Source of the DNA: Rhabdophis nuchalis
Taxonomy: Eukaryota > Chordata > Lepidosauria > Squamata > Natricidae
Reading direction: 5' to 3'
NCBI GenBank assembly: GCA_039707465.1
Contig: CM077648.1
Coordinates: 76,880,119 to 76,944,118 of the forward strand
DNA length: 64,000 nucleotides
A program made the position numbers and the translations under genes. Of this stretch, positions 1-13,034 are shown piece after piece; position 1 is the stretch's first letter; every line of letters starts with the position of its first letter. The notes beneath the pieces were generated by a model. It was not told where the DNA came from. It did not search any database and saw only the letters and a list, made by a program, of their open reading frames with translations.

Positions 1-141
1 ATTCAATTCAATTTCACTGCAGAATTCTGGGAAAACATACAACTCCTCTGCCCACAACACAGCATGTTCAAAGGGATGCTAAAAAGATAACATATCAACA
101 AGTCAGATAAAATGATTTTAGATCAAATATTTTTATTTTAC

Positions 142-3230
<3,089 letters not shown>

Positions 3231-3320
3231 GCTGCTCTTACTTCGCGGCGCCGCGGAAGCTCCGCCTCTCAGCGGCCACGTGACAAAACGGAAGCGCAGC
3301 CCCGGTGATCCTGGGAGGTC
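3231..3320 (-). promoter_or_regulatory. KRR1: Probable KRR1 core promoter / CpG-rich 5' region
   Basis: The sequence just upstream of the start codon is GC- and CpG-rich and has no TATA box. It contains an E-box CACGTG at 3277-3282 and ETS-type CGGAAG motifs at about 3254-3259 and 3289-3294. These are typical of housekeeping ribosome-biogenesis promoters. The transcription start site is not determined. Confidence 0.45.
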
Positions 3321-3700
3321 CATAGAGATACAAAATAGGGTATTAGATAACCTAAAATTGCGGTAAATTCCTCGGGCGAATCTTTCCAAATGCTACCTAG
3401 TATTTGCCTGTAATTTGTTAATGTTATAGAAACCCTTCTGTAATATGATTGATGGGTATATATATTGCGCTTTCTGAATCTAATAAAACTTCTCATCTAA
3501 ATAACTATTAGTTGGGTTTAGCTCTATCAAAGAGGGCCATTTCCATACTTTTCACACTTTCACAAAATTGGTCCAAAATTTTTCATGATTCCTGAATTTT
3601 AATTGCAATAATTAAAAAGATAACACTAATCTTTAAAAGCATATTTTCTTAGAAATAATTAGCATAGCTATCAATTTTACTAACACTTTTTCCAGGGCAA
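3320..3700. other. No recognisable feature
   Basis: AT-rich unique-looking sequence between the KRR1 promoter and the first intergenic transposon. No open frame, RNA gene or repeat family is recognised. Confidence 0.5.
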
Positions 3701-3861
3701 AAAAAGCATGCAAAAAGGGGGGAGCACCTGTTATGCATGTATCCACATTGGGGGGGGGGGGGGGGTCACGCATTGCATTATGGGTGCGGCCCGCTGGCGC
3801 ATGACCCCCCTGCGCTCCCCCTGGTTATGGCACGTGAGTCCAAAAAGGTTCACCATCGCTG
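3700..3861 (+). mobile_element. hAT element fragment (CAGTGATGG family), right end
   Basis: It ends AAAAAGGTTCACCATCGCTG, the right terminal repeat of the family seen complete at 24905-25352. The left end is missing or diverged. A run of 16 G residues lies at 3750-3765. Confidence 0.6.
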
Positions 3862-3964
3862 GGTTAGGTGATGTTGGCATTGTTCTGAACTTCAGAGGGC
3901 AGACGGTTTCTATTGCTTTATGGTAATAGAGCTACTGGGAGCAGCCTAGTGCTAATAGACAGAA

Positions 3965-4920
3965 ATGTTCCACACAAAAATTTGGCAGGTCAACATGCTG
4001 CGAAATAAGAAACTGCACATAACGATTAAGATTGAGGGCATTCTGTGCATTATGGAGATCGACATTGGGTCATCATTGACCATAGCCTCCTGGGCAACCC
4101 TGAAGAAGGCAATCCCGAGCCTCAAGTGGAACCAGCTGAAACACCAGCAACTACGGCTCAGCAATTATCAGGGAAATTGTATCCCTGTCCTGGTCGCTCC
4201 TTTCCATTTGGCCAGCAATGGCCAGGTGGAAAGAATGGTATGATCCACTAAAGAAGCCCTATCTAGAATGGGCCCAGGTGATTGGCAAACCCGCATTGAC
4301 AAATTTCTCCCCGGACAGCATATCACACCAAGTGCCACTACAGGAAGAACTCCCTCTGAATTCTTAATGGGTCGCCAGCTAAGGTTTCCCTTGGAAGGCC
4401 TACACCCTAACTATTCTGCCAAGACCTCAATTGATTTGACCAGCCAGCTCTGGTCATTTAGCATAGGGGATCAAGTATACACCCACAACTATGCTGGGGG
4501 TGCTCGCTGGGTTTCTGCTACAATTGTTGAAATCATTGGCCTTCGCTCTTACTGATTAGAGCTTGAGGACGGTAGAAGTTGGAGAAGGCACATCGACCAA
4601 CTCCGGGACCACTCCACACTTCGGGAATCAGACACAACTCTATCACGAGTTAGCCAAGGCCCTACTATAATCGAACAAGAACACACACCCCTTACAGTAG
4701 ACTCAAGGCCAAAAGAGCTGGGGAACTTAGCTTGGGAGTCAGGCATCCAGCAGCAAACTCTGAGTGAATTGGTTCCAAAGGTAGCAGCCATGCCCCAGGG
4801 AAGCTTCCAGGCACTTCCATTGGTTGAGCAGGAAGCAGAAGCAGGCCCAACTGAACAGACCACTGCTACCGCACCAACTGAGCTGCGCAGGTCTGAAAGA
4901 GCCAACAGATGTTCCATATA
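3965..4920 (+). pseudogene. Gypsy-type pol remnant: protease joined to integrase by internal deletion
   Basis: The first frame (about 3965-4240) contains MEIDIGSSLTIAS, resembling the D-T/S-G active-site loop of a retroelement aspartic protease but with DIGS. It runs directly into SNGQVERM, an integrase-core motif. A second frame (4268-4555, continuing after a stop to 4920) reads as integrase C-terminus: TPSATTGRTPSEFLMGRQLR, FSIGDQVYTHNYAGG, then RRSERANR near the end. Reverse transcriptase and RNase H are absent, so a large internal deletion removed the middle of pol. Frame breaks make it non-functional. The protein-domain order and the adjacent LTR place it in the Gypsy group; this rests on motif recognition. 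Confidence 0.75.
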
Positions 4921-4956
4921 CTTACGGGACTACGTAAGCTAAGTGGATAAACCCAT

Positions 4957-4971
4957 CTAAGAGGGGAGAGG
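4957..4971 (+). other. Polypurine tract of the Gypsy-type element
   Basis: The purine-rich stretch AAGAGGGGAGAGG lies immediately before the LTR start TGTTAGA. This is the expected position for the plus-strand primer of an LTR retrotransposon. Confidence 0.65.
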
Positions 4972-5185
4972 TGTTAGATATTAAGACTGAAGCAATAGAC
5001 TTCACCAAGGTCCTTCATTCCAGTGGGTGAATACTTTGAGCTGATTTGCTTAGCCATCTGACAGCTCCCTATATAAGGGCAAGCTGTCAGACAGGCCAGT
5101 GCTGGATCTGTACAAAGCTGCTAAATAAAGAGCTGTTGTTAACACTCAAGCCTTAGTCCTGCTTCCTCTGTTCACCCTATCACCA
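4972..5185 (+). mobile_element. 3' LTR of the Gypsy-type element
   Basis: It begins TGTTAGATATTAAG and ends near CCTATCACCA. It contains a TATA-like box (CTATATAAGG, about 5080-5090) and a polyadenylation signal (AATAAAG, about 5125). The right boundary is uncertain by a few bases. No 5' LTR is visible. Confidence 0.7.
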
Positions 5186-5230
5186 GCATTAGAGCCTTTT
5201 CCAAAGAGTTGGGTATTCACATCATGTGTC

Positions 5231-5680
5231 CAAAGTAAGATCGGATCCTGCCTCATACATCCTCACGGCCGATACGCTCCCACAGAGAGGGACTGCTCCG
5301 GGTGCCGTCCACTAGACTTTGTCAGCGGGCGACGCCCAGGGGAAGGGCCTTCTCTGTGGCGGGCCCAGCCCTCTGGAACGACCTTCCCCCCGATATTAGG
5401 ACAACCACGGACCTCCGCTCCTTCCGCTTAAAATTAAAGACACACTTTTTTCGCCTGGCCGGCCTTGGGTACTCTCTTTTTAGGTTAGGGGTTTTTAGGG
5501 GTAATTTTTAGTTTAGTATATGGGTTTTAGCGCAGGAATAATTTAATTTACTTTTAATTTTGTAGTTTGTATTCTGTACTGTGTTCTTTGTATTTTTAAT
5601 TGCCTGTGCCCCGCCTCGAGTCCCCTTGGGGAGAGAGAGCGGGTTATAAAATTAAATTATTATTATTATTATTATTAAGA
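5231..5680 (+). repeat. CR1 LINE 3' end with (ATT)n tail
   Basis: It encodes the end of the CR1 ORF2, with RGRAFSVAGPALWNDLPPDI recognisable, then the 3'UTR with GTGCCCCGCC...GAGCGGGTTATAAAATT. It finishes in (ATT)n at 5655-5678. It is 5'-truncated. A 69-bp segment at 5255-5323 is repeated exactly at 7385-7453. Confidence 0.88.
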
Positions 5681-5689
5681 TGTTTGAGC

Positions 5690-5795
5690 CTGGTTATTGG
5701 TGCCTCAAGTAAGAACTTATGGTTGATTTTTGATGATCTTATTGGTTGGTTATTAATTTTTACAATGACAATAAAGATTATAATTATTATTATGT
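5690..5795 (+). repeat. Retroposon 3' tail (CAATAAAGATTATT type)
   Basis: It ends ACAATGACAATAAAGATTATA followed by ATT repeats, the same ending as at 29690-29862. It looks like the 3' end of a 5'-truncated non-LTR retroposon. The family is not certain; R4-type is possible. Confidence 0.45.
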
Positions 5796-5865
5796 TGCCT
5801 ATTCATAGTATTCTCACTCTCCTCCACCACCAAAATTGAAAGGCATCAATACTTTTTCTATCTGA

Positions 5866-6365
5866 AAATACTCCTTCTTGTCTAAGAAATTATATAATAA
5901 AGGAATTTGTTTCAAATGGTTATTGCCAGAGGGAATGCTGATCTTCTGGGAGGGGGGTAGGACAAGAATTAAAACATTAAATGAGGCGGATGCCTTTTTT
6001 CAAAAGCACTCTTCTCTCCTAGAGGACGCAGATGGGGGAACGAAAGGGGGGATGGCTCCACCTGGTGACAGGGAAGAAGAAGCAATATCGAAAAGGCTCA
6101 GATCACAAAAATGATTTTATCTGAAATTTTATTGTAATTGTCGATACAATAGAAAATGGCAAAGAAAGAGATAATTGAACATATGGTTGACACAATGTAA
6201 ACTCTGTATATGCTTATCCATTATTTTTAAAATGGTAAACTTGCAAGGTCTGGGAGAACTGCCACCACCGGCATGGGAGCTACCAAAATTTTATATACAC
6301 CCTATTCCCTTTCCCATGTATATTTTGAAAACCAATAAAACTTTTTTGGAAACCAATATTTTTCC
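5866..6365 (+). repeat. L1-ORF1-only (HAL1-like) retroposon, copy 1
   Basis: A 5'-truncated retroposon that carries the end of an L1-ORF1-like frame followed directly by about 260 bp of 3'UTR. It ends ATTTTGAAAACCAATAAAAC with an A-rich tail. The second copy, at 61405-61804 on the minus strand, has the same ORF-to-tail junction and no ORF2 in between. Confidence 0.65.
5878..6114 (+). pseudogene. L1 ORF1p C-terminal domain remnant
   Basis: The frame reads KWLLPEGMLIFWEGG, RIKTLNEADAFFQKH and then an acidic C-terminal tail. This resembles the C-terminal domain of L1 ORF1p, the RNA-binding chaperone, in which a hydrophobic PA/PE-G-L-x-F strand is followed by 'TxxEAxxFxxxH'. The assignment comes from pattern recognition. 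The 5' part of the protein is missing. Confidence 0.55.
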
Positions 6366-6424
6366 TATCTGCTTCACTAAAGTTCAACTTTCACTTCTGT
6401 AAAATGTCACAGAGAATAGCAAGG

Positions 6425-6780
6425 GATTGTATAGCAGTAGCACTTAGACTTATATACCGCTCCATAGTGCTTTACAGCAGGGGTCCCCAACCTTTGCAAC
6501 TTTAAGTCTGAAGGACTTCAGCTCCCAGACTTCTCCAGCCAGCTTCTGGGAGCTGAAGTCCTTCAGACTTAAAGTTGCAAAGGTTGGGGACCCCTGCTTT
6601 ACAGCACTCTCTGAGCAGTTTATAGAGTCGGCACATTGCCCCCATCAATCTGGGTCCTCATTTTACAGACTTCGGAAGTATGGGAGACTGAGTCAACCTT
6701 GAGCCAGTCAGGATTGAACTTCTTGCTGTGGACAGAGTTTGTCTGCAATGCTGCATTCTAAGCACTGCACTACCACAGCT
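6425..6780 (-). repeat. tRNA-derived SINE, copy 1 (interrupted by a MITE)
   Basis: On the minus strand the element starts GTGGTAGTGCAGTGCTTAG (box A-like) with a box B-like AGTTCAATCC about 50 bp on. It continues through GGCTCAAGGTTGACTCAG to a LINE-like tail, AGCGGTATATAAGTCTAAG. A second copy is at 55925-56135. A MITE at 6478-6596 is inserted in the tail half. Confidence 0.75.
6478..6596. mobile_element. Palindromic hAT-type MITE (CAGGGGTC family)
   Basis: Terminal repeats CAGGGGTCCCCAACC / GGTTGGGGACCCCTG bound a hairpin-forming core. An exact 8-bp target duplication, CTTTACAG, lies at 6470-6477 and 6597-6604. The target is the SINE tail, so the MITE is the younger insertion. Confidence 0.92.
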
Positions 6781-6970
6781 TGATATATCTATCTTAAGTT
6801 CCTGGCACTGATTAAAAATTATCTATATTTAAGTAAAAGATTTTTTTAAATATACATTAATTCCATAAAATAATATTCAGGAACAACAGGAACCGTCTAG
6901 GATAAGAGTAAATTCCTAGGTATTTGACTGAATTGTGGAAATGTCATTTCAAAACAAACATTCCCATTAA

Positions 6971-7515
6971 CATTTTTCATTTCATTTCATTTCATTTTAT
7001 TGGATTTATATACCGCCCCACTTTCCCCAAAGGGACTCGGGGTGGTGCACAGGAAAAGTTAAAACACAAATAAGACCATACAAAGATAAATACATCCTAA
7101 AATCACTAAAATCCAATTAAATTTGATAATACCTGTGCTAAAATCAATTTAAAACCCCTTATACAAATTTAATTTAATTTAAAATCAGTCACTTATATAG
7201 TCTCGGGGGTTAAGCCAGGCCAGCCAGGTGAAAGAAATGAGTCTTTAGATGTTTGCGGAAGAGTCGCAGGTCTGTGATGTTTCTAAGATCAGGGGGTAGC
7301 TCGTTCCAGAGGGCAGGGCCCGCCACAGAGAAGGCTCTTCCCCTGGGCGTCGCGAGCCAGCATTGCCTGGCCGTAGGCACCCGGATACATCCTCACGGCC
7401 GATACGCTCCCACAGAGAGGGACTGCTCCGGGTGCCGTCCACTAGACTTTGTCTGTGGGAGTGGATCGGTCAAAGGGATGTATGGGGTAGGAGGCGGTCT
7501 CGCAGATAACTAGAA
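6971..7515 (-). repeat. CR1 LINE 3' end with an inverted 69-bp patch
   Basis: On the minus strand it reads as the end of CR1 ORF2 and 3'UTR, with an AATG-rich tail at the left side. The 69 bases at 7385-7453 lie in the opposite orientation to the rest and are identical to 5255-5323 of the neighbouring plus-strand copy. Confidence 0.85.
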
Positions 7516-8789
7516 CATAAAACATTGATAAATGAAATATAACAAACTGATAGAGCTTGGGTTTAGTTGCAAAAAAAAGCATAAACTTCATTATGAAAAT
7601 ATTGCATTGTCTTTAAGGTCATACTTAGAAAGTTGACATCTCTGTTAAATTTGGGGTTAAAACAGAATCAGTTTGAATTGAATTGACCAAGCTTACTTGG
7701 CATTTTTAACGCATCACATCTAGAGACTGGAAGAGATGCTGCAGAAATTGAAAAGCATATATAGAGCTGAGCTGATAACAATAATAATCATCAATATTTC
7801 TTTTCTCAATCCCTCACAAAGATTCAGTCTGGAAGGAGGAAAATAAAAAGCAGGGAGAGGTCTTAGAAAGGAAATCTTTTTTTAGCTTACTGTGTAACTG
7901 TCATTAGATGGTTATTTTTTTATTCCCTACCACTAGGTGGGAGTCACTGTTCAATTCCTTTTCTTTGAAACTTGTTTCTTATTTGCTCTTTAGTAGTGTG
8001 CATTTAGAGAAGGGTTTTATAGGAAGAAAGGTCGACCGCTGTGTAAGCTTCCTACTAATCCAAATCAGAGTTAAAGAAAATCTTCAGTTAGACTGCAGTG
8101 CTGAAGCTTTCTAACAACCGTTCAACCTTTGGGGTATAATTAAATCATACTGCAATCCCATCAAAAAAATTGGCAGTTTTCAACTGGTGAATCATAATTA
8201 CTTTAATAGGGGTTTTGGTAGTAATTATAGCTGAACAGACTTCCAATAAAGATCTGTTTTAAAAGTTTTTTTTTTAGTTTGTTCATTGGTAATAACTGAA
8301 TTTTCCCCTTGCTGGAGAATCTAAGCTGTATCTATACACACACATTCAATTAAAGTATCAGTCGTTGGCTAAGCGTAAAACTGATATTTAAGTGTGTTGC
8401 TTTAAAAAGCTCATTTGGGAAATGTAATAAATTGTAATTTCTACTTCCGAGCCAAATATGAATTCTTGTTCCTCAATATTTGTTTTTGTTTTTGAGCATT
8501 TGAATTACTTGAGCTAGATAAATCATTTATTATCTTAATAAAATAAGACATCAGAAAAACAAAAGAGCAAGGATTGCATCCCATAAAATGCACTAAAACA
8601 TCAAATGAAGGGCAGCTGTTGCACTTTTTCACATTGTCTTTTTGCCTTCTCACCTCCTTTGCCAACTGGAGGAAATAACAAAATAATAATAGTAATCCTG
8701 CTTTCATAACAGAGAAGATAACTGTGTGAATGAATTCCCTGGGTGTTAGGTCTTGGCCAGCTTTGTCTAGCCTAAGTAGCAGTAACCTG
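7516..8789. other. No recognisable feature
   Basis: AT-rich sequence with homopolymer runs. Short open frames occur but none has recognisable protein motifs. A strongly decayed repeat could be present unseen. Confidence 0.4.
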
Positions 8790-9181
8790 CAGGTAGTCTT
8801 CAATGTATGACCACAATTGGGCCTAAAAATTCCATTGCTAAGAAAGGTAATGGTTAAGTGAATCTTTTTTTGCTCTGGTTATGAAACAAATCACTGCAGT
8901 TGTTACATGAATCACATGGAAGTTAAAAAATTTTTGGCTTCCCCCATTGATTTTGCTTGTCAGAAACCAGCTAGGAAGATCACAAATAGGGATCACATGA
9001 CCCTGGGGTGTTGCAACCATTATAAATACATGCTGGTGCCAAGCACCCACATTTTGATCATATGACTGTGGGTAAGTTGCAATGGTTGTAAGTGTGAGGA
9101 CCGATCATATGTTACTCTTTTCAATGCTATTGTGACTTCAGATAGTCACTAAACAAATGGTTGTAAGTTGAGGACTAGCTG
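8790..9181. mobile_element. Non-autonomous hAT-like element (CAGGTAGTC family)
   Basis: The ends CAGGTAGTCTTC and GAGGACTAGCTG are imperfect inverted repeats. Subterminal blocks such as TATGACCACAATTGGGCC and TGGTTGTAAGTTGAGGAC are also mirrored. This is a common squamate interspersed repeat as I recall it. The flanking 8-mers do not match, so the target duplication has decayed. Confidence 0.7.
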
Positions 9182-9352
9182 GAGTTAGTATGCAGATGGA
9201 AAATTACTACAGACTGCGGGCTACATGCTAAACTTTGAAAACATATCTGGGAAGAAGTCAGTGGGCAATCATTTTTGTCGATTGCCAAGAAAATGGCATG
9301 AACATGCCCATAAAATCATTACAGTTAAGTTGACTTGAAAGAGAATTTACAT

Positions 9353-9477
9353 CAGAGGTTCCCAAACCTGGCAACTTTAAGACTTGTGGACTTCAACTCC
9401 CAGAATTATCCAGCCAGCAGAGAATTCTGGGAGTTGAAGTCCACAAGTCTTAAAGTTGCCAAGTTTGGGAACCTCTG
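9353..9477. mobile_element. Palindromic hAT-type MITE (CAGAGGTTCCC family)
   Basis: The ends CAGAGGTTCCCAAACC / GTTTGGGAACCTCTG enclose a hairpin core. An exact 8-bp duplication, ATTTACAT, lies at 9345-9352 and 9478-9485. Confidence 0.92.
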
Positions 9478-9792
9478 ATTTACATGAATCCAGAATTAAT
9501 AATATTGCTTCCGAGAGCCATCTCCAATAATCTGATGCTCATGAGCAGGAATGAATAGTTTTGACTCTGGTGAGTTGACCTGGTTAATAGATGAAAATGA
9601 ATATGTTTTGTCTCCTTTTTTATGGGTGGCTAAACAGCATGCATTTGCACAATCAAAAATCAGCCAGCCATATCAGCCGTAAAATTATATCAGTCATAAA
9701 ATGTTAGTGATACAATCTGAAAGTAAAGGTGATTCCAAGCACACACAGGGAAATGTGACGCCTGGCAGAACCTCTTTAAATAAAATATATCT

Positions 9793-10129
9793 TGTTGAGT
9801 CCTCGACTTGCGACCGGTCCCGACTTATGACCGGCCGCAGGTCTTCCACTCTTCCCCCGAGGACCATGGCAACAGACAGTAACTATTCTCTAACTGCCAG
9901 CCGTGCCTGATTGGCTCAGACGCGGCTGGCGGGAATTAGGTCCGGGAGAGCCCTGATTGGTTCCCCGTTTGACAGCTCGCGTATAAATAGCTGTCAAACG
10001 GGGAAGCCCCTGTCTACCGCATTTTGTCCGCCTGTAAATATTCTCCGCTGTTTTACTTGTCTTGCGAATAAACGCAATCTTCTTTGACTAGCCTGTGTCC
10101 GGACTCCCTCTCTACCTCAGAACTTAACA
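9793..10129 (+). mobile_element. Solo LTR of an LTR retroelement
   Basis: It begins TGTTGAG and ends CTTAACA (short inverted repeats, TG...CA). It is flanked by a 5-bp duplication, TATCT, at 9788-9792 and 10130-10134. It holds a TATA box (GTATAAATAG, about 9981) and a polyadenylation signal (GAATAAACG, about 10066). No internal coding region is present, so it is the product of LTR-LTR recombination. A 5-bp duplication fits Gypsy or ERV3-type elements; the family is not assigned. Confidence 0.85.
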
Positions 10130-10386
10130 TATCTTTCCCTGAAACAGTGAGGAAAAGTTCTAAGGGTTGAGACTGCCATTTTAGTAGTGTAACATCTCCA
10201 GGAAAATAACCACAATGATATTGAAACTATAATCCAATAAATATTTTTCTGGAGAATGTTTGCTGGAACAAAATAGAATATTTTCAAGGAAGTATGGGTA
10301 AAGTTATACATAATAGGAAATATGTTGCAATGTTTTCCAAAGCTAACAATCTTGTCTTCCAATCAGGTGAGTTGCAAATCCCAGTG

Positions 10387-10539
10387 CTACCTGTTCGCTA
10401 ATGCTCGCACCTGCGTGTGACACTTTTGCGTATGCGCAGAAGCATCTGGGTGGATGGTCTGGGCTGAACTGGTAGTGGTGGCAGGGGGAGGCTCCGTCCA
10501 TCCTCCCAGATGCGAGTGCGAGCATTAGCGAACAGGTAG
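10387..10539. repeat. Rearranged repeat with a perfect 24-bp inverted repeat
   Basis: The 24 bases at 10387-10410 are the exact reverse complement of 10516-10539. The interior is GC-rich. The phrase CTGGGCTGAACTGG occurs near 10459 and again near 10561. Part of the interior resembles the GGAGGCTCC segment at 44108. It is probably a rearranged hAT derivative; the family is not certain. Confidence 0.5.
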
Positions 10540-10639
10540 TTTGCTCCCAGTTCGCCCAGTCTGGGCTGAACTGGGAGCAAGCCACCTCTGCTTCCAATGT
10601 TGAAAATCAAAATTAAAGCATATACAATGTAGCCACACT

Positions 10640-12018
10640 CTTGGCTAATTATTATTAACAGTATTATTCTGATGGGTTAAACTACTCACTTTTCTAATAG
10701 TAAATCCAAGGTTTGTTTTTTTTAATATATCATAGTCTTGTCCTCCTGATGTTATCTTTTAATTCACAGACCAGAAAAAGATGGGAAACTTATATTTGTG
10801 TTTGCTACTATTTATAAAAGGATGACATTAAAGAGAGAGAAAGAAAAAAACTGAATGATGTTCCCTTTCTTTCTGGAATATAAGCAATGGTTTTAAAAAG
10901 TTTTTCTTAAATATATACTGTATGCTTGAAGGCATGCACTTACATGGCTTATCTAGTCTAGTCTATACCAACATATAGAGGCTTATGAACCATATTCTTG
11001 CAAGTATAATACATTAATAAAGTAATATAAGACATAGAGCTAAATACCAACTATCCCAAATTACAAGAAGAAATAATGCAATTTCACTCTGTCGTACTAA
11101 AACAGTCTTGGTGTTGGATTTTGGTGGCGATCAGAATAGGAGTCTGGATCTCAAGGGGAACATTGCTTCAGGAAAGAGGGGCAGCAATTGAAAAAGGCCA
11201 TTCCTGGGTCCAGATGATGGCAATTCCTGGGTGAAGGCACCTGAGAAGGACTTTCTTACATGACTCTGTCAAACAGGCAAACATAATTGGGAAAAGGTCA
11301 TTCGGAAACTATGAATGGCTTTTAAATTGACAACCCACATCTTGAATTGCACCTGGAAGACAATAGGGCTCTCAAAGCAGTAGCATCAGATGGGTAAATC
11401 ATCACTACTTGAGCTTCTGTATTCTGGACCAACTGTAAATTCTGAGTGGGCTTCAAGATTAGTTTCATGTGAGGAAAAAACTGCAGAAATCCAAACAAAA
11501 GGTGACTAAAGTGAACAATTGAAAGAAGGGCGTTCTACGAAAAATCATAAATGTCGCACCAAATGCAATAGTACAAAGAGAGCCTCTTTGCAACAGTTGC
11601 CATCTGTTCTTTAAGCGGGAGCCAAGAGTCAAGATAGGGTTAGAAAAAACTGATGTATGAAATTGGAAGGCTAGTTAAAAGCTTAAATTTCTCACTACAT
11701 GGATCAGTGATCTGTCTCAATTTTTAATTGCTTCCTTGTTCATTCACTTGGGTTCTCTTTGCTTCTCTTTCCCTCCCTCAATTCTTTTGTCCTTTTCTCC
11801 CTCACCACAGCATCTGCTGTAAGCTAATGAATGGAACTGAATGAAGTGACCATGCCAGTGCCCTCCCTTAGCAGTTAACTCTGTTGGTCAATTTATTTGG
11901 GGCAGAATTGGCTGAGCCAATGGGGCCACCCTACTTGCATCCTTGAAAGTGCAACACTAGCAGAAGAATCAAGATTGTAGAAAGTGAGGCCACCAGCTAG
12001 TGCCCAAAGCCACAGAAA
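10640..12018. other. No recognisable feature
   Basis: AT-rich sequence without a recognised repeat, coding frame or RNA gene. A GAGAGAAAGAAA purine run lies at about 10832-10850. Confidence 0.4.
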
Positions 12019-12020
12019 TA

Positions 12021-12558
12021 CAGTGGTACCTCGGTTCACGAACTTAATTCATGAACTGACTCTGGTCGCGAACTGAATTGGTCGCGAACTGAGGCACAGT
12101 TTCCCATAGGGTTTAATGTAAATCCGGTTAATCTGTTCTGATCTTTTTTTTTTGGTTTTAATTCTTGAACTGACTCTGGTCGTGAACCAAATTGGTCGTG
12201 ACCCGAGGCACAGTTTCCCATAGGGTTTAATGTAAATCTGGTTAATCCGTTCTGATCTTTCTTTTGGTTTTAATTCTTGAACTGACTCTGGTCGCGAACC
12301 AAGTCAGTATTAGCACCGTTTTGTAAAGCCTTAGTAAGGCCACACCTGGAATTCTGCGTCCCGTTTAGGTCACCCCATTACCTAAACTGACTCTGGTCGC
12401 GAACCAAATTGGTTGTGACCCGAGGCGGAGTTCGTGAACCGAGGCGGAGTTCGTGAACAGGAGCGGAGTTTGTGAACCGGAGCATATTTTTATGAACTTT
12501 TCTGTTCGTGAACCGAGTTGTTCGTGAACAGAGGCGTTCGTGAACCGAGGTACCACTG
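12021..12558. mobile_element. Tc1/mariner (Tigger-like) non-autonomous element with internal tandem repeats
   Basis: The inverted ends are CAGTGGTACCTCGGTTCACG and CGTGAACCGAGGTACCACTG, with TA on each side (12019-12020 and 12559-12560) as a TA target duplication. The interior carries about two and a half copies of a roughly 125-bp unit containing GAACTGACTCTGGTCG and CAGTTTCCCATAGGGTTTAA. A stretch at about 12312-12385 (TAAAGCCTTAGTAAGGCC...) is CR1 ORF2 sequence embedded in the element. Superfamily assignment rests on the TA flanks and end sequence. Confidence 0.75.
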
Positions 12559-12919
12559 TATAGGAGACAACAACAGAAGAGCAGCAATTGAGAATGATCA
12601 GAAAAGAAACACCTCAGCCTGAAACAGCCAATTAAATATTTGATTATTCTATCTGCTATGGGCCATTTGCGCTATCAAGGGAATGGTCAGCAAAACATAT
12701 AAGATTTTACCTATCTTGAAAACGCTGCTGAAAGCTCTTGTACTTAATGTTGGTGAGCCAAAAATGACTTCATTCTGTCTCACTAATAGATTGAGATGAA
12801 GGCAACTTCAAGGACACGTGGCAGGAAAAATATGTTGCTGGAGCATATTTGTAATGTGCTTATAAGGCACTGGGGAAGGAGTCTTAATGCAAAAATGAAT
12901 TAACTTTTTAACCATTTTC

Positions 12920-13034
12920 ACTAACAGAGGCACCATGGACTGGTCCTTTGCTTTTTCCAGGCTGGCCCCGTGGGCCGGATCTAAGCACCTCATAGGCCCG
13001 ATTTGGACCGTGGGCCTTGAGTTTGACACCCCTG
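12920..13034 (-). mobile_element. hAT element fragment (CAGGGGTGTCAAACTC family)
   Basis: On the minus strand it begins CAGGGGTGTCAAACTCAAGG followed by a GGCCCACGG block, the recognisable end of a widespread hAT family. Only this end is visible; the other boundary is unclear. Confidence 0.6.
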
